This document shows positions 5,880 through 6,440 of a stretch of DNA of 6,440 nt, one piece after another; positions within the stretch are counted from its first letter, which is position 1, and each line of letters starts with the position of its first letter. Both the position numbers and the translations under genes were made by a program. Below the pieces are notes generated by a model, which saw only the letters and a program-made list of their open reading frames with translations, was not told the DNA's origin and searched no databases. Origin of the DNA: Alphaproteobacteria bacterium (GTDB lineage Bacteria > Pseudomonadota > Alphaproteobacteria > Caulobacterales > Maricaulaceae); assembly GCA_030428405.1 (NCBI GenBank), contig JAUIEH010000170.1, positions 1-6,440 of the forward strand. The letters are read 5' to 3'.

Positions 5880-6440
5880 GTGGACGAACACGTAACATCC
5901 GTCCCGGACAGCGTCTCAGACAAGACGCTCTTGATCCTTGATGACGATGCGGCGTTTCGCACGCGGCTGGGGCGCGCGCTTGCGGCGCGTGGTTTTGTGG
6001 TCAGCGCCGTCGCAACCGTTAACGAAGCCCATGACGTGGCGCGCATGAATCCGCCGGCCTTCGCCGTCCTGGACATGCGTCTGGAAGATGGCTCAGGCCT
6101 CGACGTTGTCGATGAAATTCACAAAAACCGGCCGGATTGCCGCGTTGTGATGCTGACCGGATACGGCAACATCGCCACGGCGGTCGCCGCCGTGAAAGCG
6201 GGCGCCGTCGACTATCTCGCCAAGCCGGCAGACGCCGATGACGTCGCCAAGGCCTTGCTGGCGCAGACCGGCGAATTGCCGGAGCCGCCGGAAAATCCGA
6301 TGTCGGCCGATCGCGTGCGTTGGGAGCATATTCAGCGCGTCTACGAACTATGCGGCCACAATGTCTCGGAGACCGCGCGCCGCTTGAACATGCACCGGCG
6401 CACGCTTCAGCGCATCCTCGCCAAACGCGCCCCGCGCTAG
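5880..6440 (+). CDS. regA: RegA/PrrA/ActR redox response regulator, GTG start
   Basis: This is the cognate regulator of RegB, 186 residues from the GTG at 5880, close to the usual RegA length of about 180-185. The receiver domain has acidic residues D21-D23 (LILDDDAAF), phospho-acceptor D65 in AVLDMRLEDG, T93 in MLTGYG and K115 in DYLAKPAD. A proline-rich hinge ELPEPPENP (132-140) leads into the nearly invariant RegA effector segment (141-186), which includes WEHIQRVYELC and a Fis-type helix-turn-helix around 162-181 (NVSETARRLNMHRRTLQRIL). RegA is a cytosolic DNA-binding global regulator of respiration, carbon and nitrogen fixation and photosynthesis genes in this class. The GTG is preferred because GGAG lies seven bases before it and the length fits. 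An in-frame ATG at 5802 would add 26 residues but has no ribosome site and would lie upstream of the start of any transcript from the candidate promoter. The stop TAG ends exactly at the window edge. Confidence 0.95.
   Translation: MDEHVTSVPDSVSDKTLLILDDDAAFRTRLGRALAARGFVVSAVATVNEAHDVARMNPPAFAVLDMRLEDGSGLDVVDEIHKNRPDCRVVMLTGYGNIATAVAAVKAGAVDYLAKPADADDVAKALLAQTGELPEPPENPMSADRVRWEHIQRVYELCGHNVSETARRLNMHRRTLQRILAKRAPR

Overview
The window reads as ordinary chromosome of a high-GC alphaproteobacterium. The strongest evidence is a complete RegB/RegA (PrrB/PrrA, ActS/ActR) redox two-component pair with family hallmarks: the GGxxNPF quinone-site heptad, the conserved redox cysteine, and a RegA Fis-type helix-turn-helix of the typical class sequence. 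A SCO1/SenC copper protein lies next to it, and an intracellular polyhydroxyalkanoate depolymerase of the Cys-Asp-His class lies beyond that. I cannot name a genus. A Caulobacterales/Hyphomonadaceae-like marine lineage is only a guess.

Layout. 1-269 (minus): 5' part of a YgjP-type (DUF45) metallopeptidase gene that runs off the left edge. 270-452: divergent spacer with a 7-bp inverted repeat. 453-2147 (plus): a 564-residue secreted, acidic, Cys-free and nearly Lys-free protein of unknown function. 2169-2205: a perfect 17-bp hairpin serving as terminator for both convergent genes. 2230-3534 (minus): phaZ. 3571-4218 (minus): the SCO1/SenC gene, 36 nt upstream of phaZ and probably in one transcript with it. 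A possible 29-codon leader ORF (4215-4304) precedes it and overlaps its start. 4305-4456: divergent promoter region. 4457-5791 (plus): regB. 5792-5879: an 88-nt spacer with a possible regA promoter and a GACA-N3-TGTC dyad. 5880-6440 (plus): regA with a GTG start, ending exactly at the window edge.

How the genes may work together. RegB senses redox through the quinone pool, its cysteine and respiratory flux, and phosphorylates RegA, a global regulator of respiration, carbon and energy metabolism. SenC/PrrC proteins help build copper centres of terminal oxidases and couple oxidase activity to RegB. PhaZ mobilises stored polyester, a reductant reserve. Redox control of the senC-phaZ unit by the adjacent RegA is an attractive inference, not something the sequence proves.

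I see no mobile element, CRISPR array, tRNA or rRNA. The least explained parts are the secreted protein, the small ORF before senC, and the operator-like dyad before regA. I do not see convincing evidence for a wholly new system.
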